From an uncultured Lachnospiraceae bacterium (lineage in GTDB: Bacteria > Bacillota > Clostridia > Lachnospirales > Lachnospiraceae), in the NCBI GenBank assembly GCA_900548905.1, contig URMK01000019.1, positions 38,544 through 102,543 on the forward strand: DNA of 64,000 bases, in the 5' to 3' direction. Below the pieces are notes generated by a model that searched no databases, was not told the DNA's origin, and saw only the letters and a program-made list of their open reading frames with translations. This document shows positions 34,993 to 44,120 of the stretch, piece by piece. Both the position numbers and the translations under genes were made by a program. Numbering within the stretch: the first letter of the stretch is position 1; every line of letters begins with the position of its first letter.

Positions 34993-35844
34993 CTACAGCA
35001 TACGCCCGAAGCTCTTGCCGACCACGTTGCTGGCCTCTGCGACAATAATCAGCGCCGATGGATCCACCCGGCGGATTTTTTCCTGGATCTTCATGCAATC
35101 CGCTTTTCCAGCGGCTCCCAAAATCACCCGCTGGGTTTCGCTGGTATAACCGCCTTCCCCCTTCAGGATGGTTATCCCCTTCTTTTCATCCAGGAACACG
35201 CAGCGCACCTTATCCGTACATTCGCTCATCACAATAATCAAATCCTTGGAATTGGCCTGGTTCACCAGCTTATCCATGAAAAGACCGGATACATACACGG
35301 TGATCACCGCATACAGGATGCTGTCGATATTCCGGTACACCAGGCCGGAGGCCAGGACAATGATCATATTGATGGCGGACACAAGCGTCCCTACCTTAAG
35401 ATGGGGGAAGTATTTCTGCAGGATGAGTCCAATCATGGTAATCCCGCCGGTATCCGAGGTTCCCAGGTATACCATGGCGAGTCCGCAGCCCATAAAAGCG
35501 CCTGCGAACAGGGCCGCCAGCAGGGCGTTCCCCTGGTAATGGGGCAGTACCGGCGCCAGCAGGTCCGTCATCAGGGAAAGTAAAACAATGCTGGCTGTGG
35601 CTTTTGCCACAAAGCGTCCGGGAAAAATCCGTTTCCATAAAACAACGGCGAGTATGGGAAAATTGAACAGGGAACAGAACAGCCCCATGGGGAACCCCGT
35701 CATATAATTCACCAGAATGGCAATACCGCTGGCACCCCCGGGCGCTATCTGCGCCGGTGCCGCAAAGCTGCGCATCCCCGCCGTGTACAGGAAAATACCC
35801 GCCACATTCAACAGTATAACTGCTTTCGTATCTTTTTCCTTCAT
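34993..35844 (-). CDS. YitT/DUF2179 family membrane protein
   Basis: A 283-residue membrane protein. About five transmembrane segments occupy residues 8-180, including the early motif APGGASGIAI typical of the family. A C-terminal cytoplasmic DUF2179 domain (about 200-283) follows, with GITILKGEGGYT. Molecular function in this family is not established. The start lies 4 bases after the transglutaminase-protein stop, so the two genes are probably translationally linked. Confidence 0.9.
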   Translation of the reverse strand: MKEKDTKAVILLNVAGIFLYTAGMRSFAAPAQIAPGGASGIAILVNYMTGFPMGLFCSLFNFPILAVVLWKRIFPGRFVAKATASIVLLSLMTDLLAPVLPHYQGNALLAALFAGAFMGCGLAMVYLGTSDTGGITMIGLILQKYFPHLKVGTLVSAINMIIVLASGLVYRNIDSILYAVITVYVSGLFMDKLVNQANSKDLIIVMSECTDKVRCVFLDEKKGITILKGEGGYTSETQRVILGAAGKADCMKIQEKIRRVDPSALIIVAEASNVVGKSFGRML

Positions 35845-35848
35845 ACCT

Positions 35849-38407
35849 TTATCCCTTTACCAGAAGCTTGTGCATCAGATCCACGCTGCCCACATTATAG
35901 CCGCTGCTGCCGTAAATTCCTGTCATTCCGCCCGTTGTCACCACCAGCAGCGGAAGCTTCTCCGGATCCACATACATTCTTCTGGCAACCGGCTCCGCCG
36001 TATCACCTTCCGTATCAAAGACTACGGTAATCCCCGGTATCTTCTCCAGCGTCCGTTTGACCGTGGCATTGGAAAGCGCCTCTTCGCCTGCCAGGATAAA
36101 AAGAAGCTTCGCCTGTTCTGCAGCGGCCTTCCAGTCCTCCGCCCGGGCTATCAGCTCATTCAGCACGTGCTCCGTAGGCTCCGCTCCTTCCTCCAAAAAG
36201 AAGAATACGCCGCTGCCTCCGTCCATGATATCCGCCGCGCTGCGTTTCCTTCCATCCCGGTCCGTCACTTCAAAATCCGGGATTTCGTTTCGCACCAGCA
36301 TATCCTCCATACCGGCTTCCCGCAGACTCATGAAAATTTCCTTTTCCTCCCCTTCCTTCAGGGTAAAAATCCGCCGGGAAGCATGCTGGTTCCCGTTCGG
36401 CATACGGGAGACGGTAATCAGCCGGTATACGCCTGCTTCCAGGGGAAGCCTGCACACAGGGCCTTCCCATCCGATCCCTTCATAATCCAGTGTGGTAAAC
36501 TGCATACCGTCCAGTCTGCCGATAGTCCAGGTCTGGTAATAAATCCATTTCCTTCCGTCTTCCGCCCGGAGCGTCAGCCCCGCTTTGCTATCCGCTCCGG
36601 CCGTCCCGGCCGTTTCTTCCCGTTTTCCCGGCACCTGGAAGCCGTCCCCGCACAGGTATTCCGCCTCCTGCGTCACCCGGTTAATCCGGGCCGGGATGCC
36701 CAGTGTCCGGCAGACAGCCACAAAAAGGATTTTCCGGCTTAACACATTTCCCTGCTTCAGCTTCAGGCACCCGGAGGGCGTGGCGCAGATCGTGCGGTAA
36801 TCCAGCTCCGGTTCATAGGCTATATTCCGGCGGATATACTCTTGTATTTTTTCCGGATCCTCCGTAAATGCCGCCTTCTGCCCATCCGTAAAGTAACGGC
36901 TGATAAAGCCTCTGTACGGTGTGAGTTCTTCGTAATACACATGGGGGCACAGCAGGTAGTTCCGGTAGGTATCTTCCTCCCACTTTTCCCGGAAATCCCC
37001 GGCATACTGCAGCGCATCCTCCAGGACATCCGCCGCCGCATCCTTGTAATCCTTTACGCGCAGGCTGTGAAGAAGAGCTTTCCGATCCGGATTTTTGTCC
37101 CGTTCCAGGAAGCGGTAAAGCTCCCCGAAGTTACCTGCCGCAAGGCGCAGCAGTTCCTTTTCCTCCGGATATTTGTCCGCCGCTTTTTCGTCATAGTATG
37201 CGTTAATCCGTTGCTCCCGCAGCCGGTTCGCTTCTGCAAGCTTTTCCCGTCTGCGCTGTTTCTGCTCCGGTGTCACAATACCCGGATTCACCGGATAATC
37301 CGCCGGGGCTTTCACTTCTTCCTGCTCCCATACGTCCCTGATCCAGTCCGTTTGGGACAAATCCGTATCCAAAAGAAGCTCCGTCCGATCCTGCATGGCA
37401 GCGGATACCAGAGCTTCCCCGCACCAGCCGTTTAGCATGGCCCGGATCCGGATATCCCCAAGGCCCAGGGTAAGCCGTACCTCCCCCGCCTCATCCGCAA
37501 TGAGGACAGCCACGCTGCAATACTCCGCCATATTCAGTATCTCAAAGGATACCTTTGCCCCTCTTGCCGGTTTTCCTTCCGGATCCGTAACGGATACGGT
37601 AAGGCTTTTGGTTCTGGCGTAGGTATCCGTATTATTATAAAACCAGGTCACCCCTTCCTTTCCGATGCATGCTTCCCCTTCTTCGGTAAAATCGGAAAAG
37701 CAGCGGCTGTGTACCAGCAGCGCACGGCTGGAGGCATTGGAAAACCAACCCTTATTCAGAATTTCTTCCGGCTCGCAGGCTCCAAGGAAATGCCAGCGCC
37801 CATGAAGCCATACCTCCACCCAGGCATGGTTATCGTCACAGTGGGCCCATCGGGGGGTATACACCTGACGCGCCGGAATCCCCACACTGCGCAAGGCCGT
37901 TACCGCAAACGTGGATTCCTCCCCGCACCGTCCCTTTCCGCTCCGGTACACCGTCATGGGAGAGGCGGTGCGCATGTCCGATGCCTCATAAGCGGCATTT
38001 TCCGCACACCAGTAATTGATGGCAAGCACCGCCTCCGCCGGATCCTGGCAGGATGCGATCCTGTCCTTCAGCTTTTCATGGAAAAAAGCCCTGTTCCCGC
38101 TGATATCCTCGGAATTGATCCGGTAATACAGAACATGGTTGACAAAAATATCCTCCGGCAGAGCCGCACACCATTCCACATGTTCCCGCAGCCATATGGC
38201 GTGTTTAACAAAGCTTAAAAATACCCGGAATTCATATTCTCCCGCATCCCTGAGAGGCATGGTACCGTAAAAAAACCGCATCAGCACCCCTTGTGCAGGC
38301 GTGCAGAGCCGGAAGCCCTCCTCCAGTTCTTCCCGGATCCCCTTAAGATACGGCAGCCTTTCCTCATATTTTCTGTCTGCATACTCTTTTAAATGATTTG
38401 AAAACAT
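35849..38407 (-). CDS. Large double transglutaminase-like protein with thioredoxin-like tail
   Basis: About 852 residues, no signal peptide. The first transglutaminase core is around residues 125-215 with candidate Cys161 (GKGRCGEES) and His194 (DDNHAWVEVW). The usual third-site Asp is replaced by a CEPE stretch. A second, degenerate core follows near residues 575-680 (GNVLSRKILFVAVCRTLGIPAR) with the Cys position filled by Val. The last 150 residues resemble a thioredoxin/peroxiredoxin fold lacking a CxxC. The ATG at 38407 follows GGGA and avoids overlap with the upstream AraC gene. Probable peptidase or amide-processing role; substrate unknown. Confidence 0.75.
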   Translation of the reverse strand: MFSNHLKEYADRKYEERLPYLKGIREELEEGFRLCTPAQGVLMRFFYGTMPLRDAGEYEFRVFLSFVKHAIWLREHVEWCAALPEDIFVNHVLYYRINSEDISGNRAFFHEKLKDRIASCQDPAEAVLAINYWCAENAAYEASDMRTASPMTVYRSGKGRCGEESTFAVTALRSVGIPARQVYTPRWAHCDDNHAWVEVWLHGRWHFLGACEPEEILNKGWFSNASSRALLVHSRCFSDFTEEGEACIGKEGVTWFYNNTDTYARTKSLTVSVTDPEGKPARGAKVSFEILNMAEYCSVAVLIADEAGEVRLTLGLGDIRIRAMLNGWCGEALVSAAMQDRTELLLDTDLSQTDWIRDVWEQEEVKAPADYPVNPGIVTPEQKQRRREKLAEANRLREQRINAYYDEKAADKYPEEKELLRLAAGNFGELYRFLERDKNPDRKALLHSLRVKDYKDAAADVLEDALQYAGDFREKWEEDTYRNYLLCPHVYYEELTPYRGFISRYFTDGQKAAFTEDPEKIQEYIRRNIAYEPELDYRTICATPSGCLKLKQGNVLSRKILFVAVCRTLGIPARINRVTQEAEYLCGDGFQVPGKREETAGTAGADSKAGLTLRAEDGRKWIYYQTWTIGRLDGMQFTTLDYEGIGWEGPVCRLPLEAGVYRLITVSRMPNGNQHASRRIFTLKEGEEKEIFMSLREAGMEDMLVRNEIPDFEVTDRDGRKRSAADIMDGGSGVFFFLEEGAEPTEHVLNELIARAEDWKAAAEQAKLLFILAGEEALSNATVKRTLEKIPGITVVFDTEGDTAEPVARRMYVDPEKLPLLVVTTGGMTGIYGSSGYNVGSVDLMHKLLVKG

Positions 38408-38447
38408 TCTTCCGTCCCTTTCCCCGTTTTTATTTTTGGCAACCCCT

Positions 38448-40721
38448 TCATCTGTTGTCCAGCCCCTCGGCATAATAGCTGGGCGCAAGCCCCATAACCC
38501 GTTTAAACGCTCTGCGGAAAGAAAAATCACTGCCGTAGCCCACAGCCTGGGCCACATCCTTTACAGGCACCTGGTTTTTCAAAAGCACACAGGCTCTCTT
38601 GATTCTTTCATTCTCCAGATATTCACTGAAGCTCATGCCGAACAGGTCTTTGAACTGTTTATAAAGCCGGTTTTCCGGCAGTTCCAGTTCATCCGCCAGC
38701 CGGCTGAGACAGAATTCCTGCCGGCTGTACTGTTCCTCCACTGCCCCCCTGATGGATTCTTTCAACGCATCCGCCTCCCGATCCACCTTTTTTTGTTTAC
38801 GGCCGGATATCTCTTCCAGAATGGAAATACAAATCTTAGCAATTTCCTCCAGGCTTTCCGCCCGGTTAATCCCGTCCGCCGGCACATCACAGGTATCCTC
38901 CTCCTCTTTCAGTGCACGCAGGACCGTAGCCCGCACCAAATCCGTCAGATACCCTGCCATGGTGACGGAAAGCTTCCGGTAGGTAAAGTTTTCAAAGGCC
39001 AGCACCCGGAAAATATCCTCGATTTCCTCCCGGTTTCCCTGACGGATGCTTTTCACCAGAAGAAGCTCCGTTTCAATGGGGAAAAAGAAACTGTCCGTCT
39101 GCCTTGGCATCTCTTCCTTGCTCATCACGGTACGGATGTCATGGAAAGCCAGATATTCGGTTATTTCCCTGGCATCATCATAGGAGGTGGCGATTTCCAT
39201 ATGCTCCCTCACATTCCTCCCCAGGCCCACATAGGTTTCCAGTTCCTTTTCCATGAGAAGCTTTTCCCGGAAATCCGAAAGGATCTCACCGATGGTTTTT
39301 CGGGATCCGTCCCTGTTCATGGGGAATACCATGGCAAACCGGAAGGGATCCACCTCACAATAGCAATTGGCGATCCCCATTTCCTCCTGTACATACTGCC
39401 TGACATACAGCCGCAGTTCATTCCACAGGTTAGGCTCCTTACTGGCCGCCCTGCTGCGCAACTGCACCACCGCCGCGCAATAGCAGTCCCCCTTCAGCGT
39501 GATATCCCCGCTTCTCAAATCCGCCTCCAGTTCCTCCCCCGACGCATATTCTCCCAGAAGAAGCTTACGGATCACTGCCGTATGCATAAAGCTCTTCTGC
39601 AGCTTCAGGGTAGTCTGCAGGTTCGCCGCACTGTCAAGCAGATAGGGCACGCCTTCCCAAAAGCTCCGGACAGGCTTGCCGTTCCCCTGCGCGGTGCCGA
39701 ATTCATCCTGATACCGGCTGAAGGAAAGCACCACATTCCTGCGTTTCCTCCACAATCCGATACACACGGAAAGCCCTGCGAGAGTGGCTGTCACACACAG
39801 CGCCACGATCAGATATTTAATGGAACCGATCTGCCCCAGCAGCGTCTTTTTAGACAGAATGGACACATAACGGTAAGGAGAGCCGGGGCTTTCCACCGCA
39901 CAAAGAATATACTTCTCCCCATGCAGGGAAAAGCTTCCTTCTTTTTTTCCGAGTATGTATTCCATCGGCAGCTCGTCCGCCGATACCTTACAGTTTTCCC
40001 CGGTTATCACCTTCTGGAAAACTTCCCCCTCCCTTTCCCTATCCAGCATGAGCGTAATACCGTCCCCGTGTATCAGGTTTGTCTCCAGCTGCCGTTCTAT
40101 TATCATATCATTGAGCACCACCACCAGGGTCCCCTCCGGGTTCTCATAGCCGCTGAAGGGAAAGGACTGGGCCACCATCAGCTTTTTATCCGCATTCCCC
40201 TCATCCCTGAGACGCAGCACATCCTTGCTGTATACATTCCCCCGGAACAGATCCAGCAGTTCCTGATAGCTTTCGCTTCCCAGCACCCCCACGGAAGCAT
40301 ACCCCCTGTCATTCGCCGGAACCACCACCTTATCCATAACCAGATATTCCCCTTTTTCAAAAAAGAAATAAATCTTGTCGATGGCGGCGTTAAACATGGA
40401 ATAATCCGACAGGGAACGGATATACAGATACATATCGTAATAATCCTTTTCCTGCCGGATCTTGCTGCAAAGCTCCCGCAGCTCCGGGGAATTGCTGATA
40501 TAGCCCCCCATATTCCCAGCTTCCTCAATACTTCTGTTCACCTCCAGAGCCGTCATATTCAGCGTGGTAAACATCTTTTCCTTCTGTACGGACAAAAGCA
40601 GGCTGGTAGCCGTAAAATAAATGATAATAATAGCCAGCAGCGGGGCTGACAATATGGAAAGATACGAAATCAGCAAATTCATGGATAACTGGTTCACTCT
40701 ATGTTGTACAGATCTTTTCAC
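38448..40721 (-). CDS. Membrane-anchored AraC-family regulator
   Basis: A 757-residue one-component sensor-regulator. It has transmembrane helix 1 near residues 17-42, an extracytoplasmic domain of about 240 residues, helix 2 near 300-322 (YLIVALCVTATLAGLSVCIG), a cytoplasmic linker, and a C-terminal AraC domain (LSRLADELELPENRLYKQFKDLF and VKDVAQAVGYGSDFSFRRAFKRVMGLAP). GTG start with GGGAGAG upstream, and TATAAT on the minus strand at 40775-40780. It resembles the YtdP/YesS-type regulators that combine kinase-like sensing and DNA binding in one chain. Encoded directly after the fucoside operon, its likely target. Confidence 0.88.
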   Translation of the reverse strand: MKRSVQHRVNQLSMNLLISYLSILSAPLLAIIIIYFTATSLLLSVQKEKMFTTLNMTALEVNRSIEEAGNMGGYISNSPELRELCSKIRQEKDYYDMYLYIRSLSDYSMFNAAIDKIYFFFEKGEYLVMDKVVVPANDRGYASVGVLGSESYQELLDLFRGNVYSKDVLRLRDEGNADKKLMVAQSFPFSGYENPEGTLVVVLNDMIIERQLETNLIHGDGITLMLDREREGEVFQKVITGENCKVSADELPMEYILGKKEGSFSLHGEKYILCAVESPGSPYRYVSILSKKTLLGQIGSIKYLIVALCVTATLAGLSVCIGLWRKRRNVVLSFSRYQDEFGTAQGNGKPVRSFWEGVPYLLDSAANLQTTLKLQKSFMHTAVIRKLLLGEYASGEELEADLRSGDITLKGDCYCAAVVQLRSRAASKEPNLWNELRLYVRQYVQEEMGIANCYCEVDPFRFAMVFPMNRDGSRKTIGEILSDFREKLLMEKELETYVGLGRNVREHMEIATSYDDAREITEYLAFHDIRTVMSKEEMPRQTDSFFFPIETELLLVKSIRQGNREEIEDIFRVLAFENFTYRKLSVTMAGYLTDLVRATVLRALKEEEDTCDVPADGINRAESLEEIAKICISILEEISGRKQKKVDREADALKESIRGAVEEQYSRQEFCLSRLADELELPENRLYKQFKDLFGMSFSEYLENERIKRACVLLKNQVPVKDVAQAVGYGSDFSFRRAFKRVMGLAPSYYAEGLDNR

Positions 40722-40838
40722 AGTAACTCTCCCATTCTTTTCTGTCCTTTGTACGGCTTTCTCATCTACCGTTTATTATACTATAAGAAAAAAGAGATTA
40801 CTATAAAAAGCGTGATGTACGGATGGACCTGCTATGTA

Positions 40839-42146
40839 CTATTTGTCCATTTCCACCGCAAGCACGTAGTCCGTTTCATCGGGAAGCCGGGGATCGGGGC
40901 CGAGGGAGGCAAATACGATATCCGGATAGTCGCTGTGTACCCAGCTGGCGGATACCGGGATTTCATGGCCGTCCGCGAGCGCCCTTATTTTTTTCACCCG
41001 GGATTTATCCAGTCCCAGAAGAGGGACCGGCCCTATGGTGTTTTCAAACATATGGAAATAATAAATGTTTCCGTTTCTGGTGACCCGGCCGTAATCGGGT
41101 TTGGGTACATCCGCAATGCCGCAGCCGTATATGCTGTCTTTGTTTTGTTTCATCCAGTGTCCGATTTCTTCCAGGATCTCCATGGATTGGGGAGGGAAAT
41201 TACCATAGGCGTCCGGGCCTACGTTGAGGAGCATGTTCCCGCCTTTGGAAACGCATTCCACCAGCTTTTTGATAAGCATGGAGGCGGGCTTGTAAAAATA
41301 ATCGGTGCCGCAATACCCCCAATGATTGTTCATGGTGACACAGGCCTCCCAGGCCAGAGGGTTCCCTTCTTTGTCCCGGAGGCCGGCGGGGGGAATGATC
41401 TGTTCGGGGCTGACAAAATCCCCGTGGTAGGGAGTGGGATTACATTCCGCCAGGGAACCCATCCCTTCACCGCTCACCTCCAGGCGGTTGTCCACGATAA
41501 CCTGGGGCTGGAGGGTGCGCACCATGTCCATAAGCCTGGAGGCCCCCCAGGTTTCCCCGCGCATATCGTCATAAGAAAAATCAAACCAGAGCAGATCCAA
41601 CTGCCCGTAATTGGTGCAGATTTCTTCCACCTGGCGGTGCATATAATCCACATACCGTTTAAAATCCCGATGATCATTTCCACATTCGGGATGGCTGCGC
41701 ATGGGATGGTTTTTATCCCCGTAGTGGGGATAATCCTCATGGTACCAGTCGAGGAGGGTAAAATACAGCCCCACCTTCAGGCCTTCCGCCCGTACGGCAT
41801 CCACATATTCCCGGACCAGATCCCGTCGCGCTTTTGTGTTGGTCGCTTTGTATTCGGTGTATTTACTGTCAAAGAGGCAGAAACCGTCATGATGCTTTGC
41901 GGTGAGCACCATATATTTCATACCGGCCTGTTTTGCCATTCTGGCCCATTCCTTTGGTTTAAAATCCCGTGCGTCGAATTCCTCAAAATATTTCTGATAG
42001 TCTCCTATGGTCATTTCCTCAGTGCTGCGTATCCATTCCCCTCTTGCCGGGATGGAGTACAGCCCCCAGTGGATGAACATACCGAATCGGGCTTCCCGGT
42101 ACCACTCCATCCGCTTATCATATTGTTCTCTGTTAAACTGATACAT
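40839..42146 (-). CDS. GH29 alpha-L-fucosidase
   Basis: About 435 residues. The N-terminus WYREARFGMFIHWGLYSIPARGEW is reached in overlapping family motifs (FGMFIHWG, SIPARGEW). The nucleophile Asp lies in LLWFDFSYDD. It hydrolyses alpha-L-fucosides. No signal peptide, so it acts on imported fucosides. The ATG at 42146 is chosen for AGAGG about 7 bases upstream; a longer frame would overlap the permease gene. Last gene of the binding protein-LplB-LplC-GH29 operon. The catalytic acid cannot be assigned by eye. Confidence 0.88.
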   Translation of the reverse strand: MYQFNREQYDKRMEWYREARFGMFIHWGLYSIPARGEWIRSTEEMTIGDYQKYFEEFDARDFKPKEWARMAKQAGMKYMVLTAKHHDGFCLFDSKYTEYKATNTKARRDLVREYVDAVRAEGLKVGLYFTLLDWYHEDYPHYGDKNHPMRSHPECGNDHRDFKRYVDYMHRQVEEICTNYGQLDLLWFDFSYDDMRGETWGASRLMDMVRTLQPQVIVDNRLEVSGEGMGSLAECNPTPYHGDFVSPEQIIPPAGLRDKEGNPLAWEACVTMNNHWGYCGTDYFYKPASMLIKKLVECVSKGGNMLLNVGPDAYGNFPPQSMEILEEIGHWMKQNKDSIYGCGIADVPKPDYGRVTRNGNIYYFHMFENTIGPVPLLGLDKSRVKKIRALADGHEIPVSASWVHSDYPDIVFASLGPDPRLPDETDYVLAVEMDK

Positions 42147-42178
42147 CGCGTTCCTCTTCCTTTCGTCTGCTTGATTTA

Positions 42179-43084
42179 TCATCCTTTCACCGCACCGATC
42201 ATAACGCCTTTTACAAAATATTTCTGTACAAAAGGATAAATACACAGAACCGGCAGGGATGCCACCACGATGGTGGAATATTTCAGCAGATCCGTAAGGC
42301 CTCTCTGCGCCGCAATCGCCGAAGCATCGCTTATCATGGTGTAATCCACCTGATTCAGGATCAGGATATCCCGCAGTACGATCTGCAGCGGTACCAAGGT
42401 CTGGTTTTTCAGGTAAATCATGGCGTCAAAATAGGAATTCCATTTGGCAACCCCATAATACAGGACGAGTACGGCAAGGATAGGTTTGGACAAGGGGACC
42501 ACGACTTTAATCAGATACTTAAAGGGGGTACAGCCGTCCAGCTGTCCTGCCTCATAGAGTTCGTCAGGTATGGAATTGACGAAATAGGTACGGCAGATAA
42601 TCATGTTATAGGTGGACATGGCGGAAGGGATGATCATAGCCAGTCTGGTATTCACAAGCCCAAGGCTGTTTACCAGCATATAGGTGGGAATCAGGCCGCC
42701 GCTGAAATACATGGTGAATACAAAAATCATAGCTACCTTGTTGCGGGCGGTAAATTCTTTTCTGGACAGCGGGTATGCGCACATCACGGTCATGACGATG
42801 TTAACCAGCGTTCCCACAATCATATAGAAAAAGGAATTGGCGAAGCCGGTGAGGATATTCCGGTTCTTAAAAACAGCCTCATAGCCGCGCAGCGTGGGGC
42901 GCACGGGAAGGAACCACACCTCATTGCTGATGACCGCCTGGGGATCCGAAAAGGACGCGCTTACAATATAGACCAGAGGCAGAAATACCACGAGCATGAT
43001 AGCCGTCAGCAGGATGTATATCAGAATGATAAAGATTTTGTCTCCCAAAGGAGCTTTGCCGAACTTTTTTATTTTATCTCCCAT
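42179..43084 (-). CDS. Sugar ABC transporter permease, LplC type
   Basis: About 301 residues, six membrane segments, EAA loop LYEAGQLDGCTPF...VPLSKP, and the typical ending PFVQKYFVKGVMIGAVKG. The ATG at 43084 sits 6 bases after GGGGGAG. It lies between the LplB-type gene (11-base gap) and the fucosidase gene (32-base gap) in the fucoside operon. Confidence 0.9.
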   Translation of the reverse strand: MGDKIKKFGKAPLGDKIFIILIYILLTAIMLVVFLPLVYIVSASFSDPQAVISNEVWFLPVRPTLRGYEAVFKNRNILTGFANSFFYMIVGTLVNIVMTVMCAYPLSRKEFTARNKVAMIFVFTMYFSGGLIPTYMLVNSLGLVNTRLAMIIPSAMSTYNMIICRTYFVNSIPDELYEAGQLDGCTPFKYLIKVVVPLSKPILAVLVLYYGVAKWNSYFDAMIYLKNQTLVPLQIVLRDILILNQVDYTMISDASAIAAQRGLTDLLKYSTIVVASLPVLCIYPFVQKYFVKGVMIGAVKG

Positions 43085-43095
43085 AATGCTCCCCC

Positions 43096-44028
43096 TTACC
43101 ACAGACTGGTTTCCGTAATTTTTTTGGACAGCTGGTTCACCACCACAAGCATGATAAAGCTGACCAGCGACTGGAACAGCCCTGCCGCCGTGGAGAAGCC
43201 GTAATCCGCATTCACCAGGCCGACCTTATACACGAAGGTGGCGATCACTTCAGATTTTGCCAGGTTCATGCTGTTCTGCATGAGGAATACTTTATCAAAT
43301 CCGATATTGATCATATTGCCGCAGGCGAAGATCAGCATGGTAACCACGGTGGGCCTGATTGCCGGCAAATCCACATGCCAGATTCTCTGAAGACGGCTTG
43401 CCCCGTCCACAATAGCCGCTTCCTTCAGCTCCGGACTGACCCCGGAAAGAGCCGCGATATAAATGATGGCGGAATAACCCGCGGTCTGCCAGACGCCGCT
43501 CCATACATACAGGCTGCGGAAAATATCCACATCCCCGAAGAAATTCACCGGTCCGGCACCGAACAGACCCAGCAGCTTATTGATGATGCCAATGCGCAGA
43601 TCCGTCATCTGCATGAGCATGCCGACCATAACCACGGTTGAAATAAAATAGGGGGCGTAGGTGATCATCTGCACCGTTTTCTTGAATCTGACCGCTTTCA
43701 CCTCATTCAGCCCCACCGCCAGCAGGATAGGAATGGGAAAGCTGGCAAGCAGGCTGTAAAAGCCAAGGATCAGGGTATTGATAATTACCTTGGAACTGGA
43801 GGGTGACATGAGGAACTGTTTAAAATACTGAAGTCCCACCCAGTCACTGCCCCAGATACCCTTGCGGATGCTGTAGTCCTTAAACGCCAGGACCACGCCT
43901 CCCATGGGGATATAGGCAAACACAATGGCGTACAGCAGCGGCACGGCAATAATTGCCCAGAACTGCCAGTTGGAATTCTTTATTCTGTTTTTTTTGGTTG
44001 TGTTTACTTTAATTGAACCTGTTTTCAA
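43096..44028 (-). CDS. Sugar ABC transporter permease, LplB type
   Basis: A 310-residue permease with the LplB signature (YIPMGGVVLAFKDYS, GIWGSDWVGLQYF) and EAA loop LKEAAIVDGASRLQR. The start is TTG with GGAGGAGGG upstream. It is preceded by a hairpin that separates it from the binding-protein gene and pairs with the LplC-type protein downstream. Confidence 0.9.
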   Translation of the reverse strand: MKTGSIKVNTTKKNRIKNSNWQFWAIIAVPLLYAIVFAYIPMGGVVLAFKDYSIRKGIWGSDWVGLQYFKQFLMSPSSSKVIINTLILGFYSLLASFPIPILLAVGLNEVKAVRFKKTVQMITYAPYFISTVVMVGMLMQMTDLRIGIINKLLGLFGAGPVNFFGDVDIFRSLYVWSGVWQTAGYSAIIYIAALSGVSPELKEAAIVDGASRLQRIWHVDLPAIRPTVVTMLIFACGNMINIGFDKVFLMQNSMNLAKSEVIATFVYKVGLVNADYGFSTAAGLFQSLVSFIMLVVVNQLSKKITETSLW

Positions 44029-44053
44029 AGCGTCCCTCCTCCTTAAGCCTTAA

Positions 44054-44082
44054 GAAGGCGCCCCCTTTTTGGTGGCGCCTTC
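44054..44082 (-). terminator. Intercistronic stem-loop between binding-protein and permease genes
   Basis: GAAGGCGCC / GGCGCCTTC, a perfect 9-bp GC-rich stem with an 11-base loop, between the binding-protein stop (44121) and LplB start (44028). No T-run follows on the minus strand. Confidence 0.7.
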
Positions 44083-44120
44083 GCTCCCGACATCCGGCAG
44101 CGCCGTCTGGCTAATGCTTA

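Noticed and set aside
38436..40649. 737-residue plus-strand open frame
   Set aside because: Antisense to the AraC-type regulator gene, which has clear domain motifs; the long antisense frame is a by-product of its codon use. The same holds for frames at 5852-7546 and 40701-42239.
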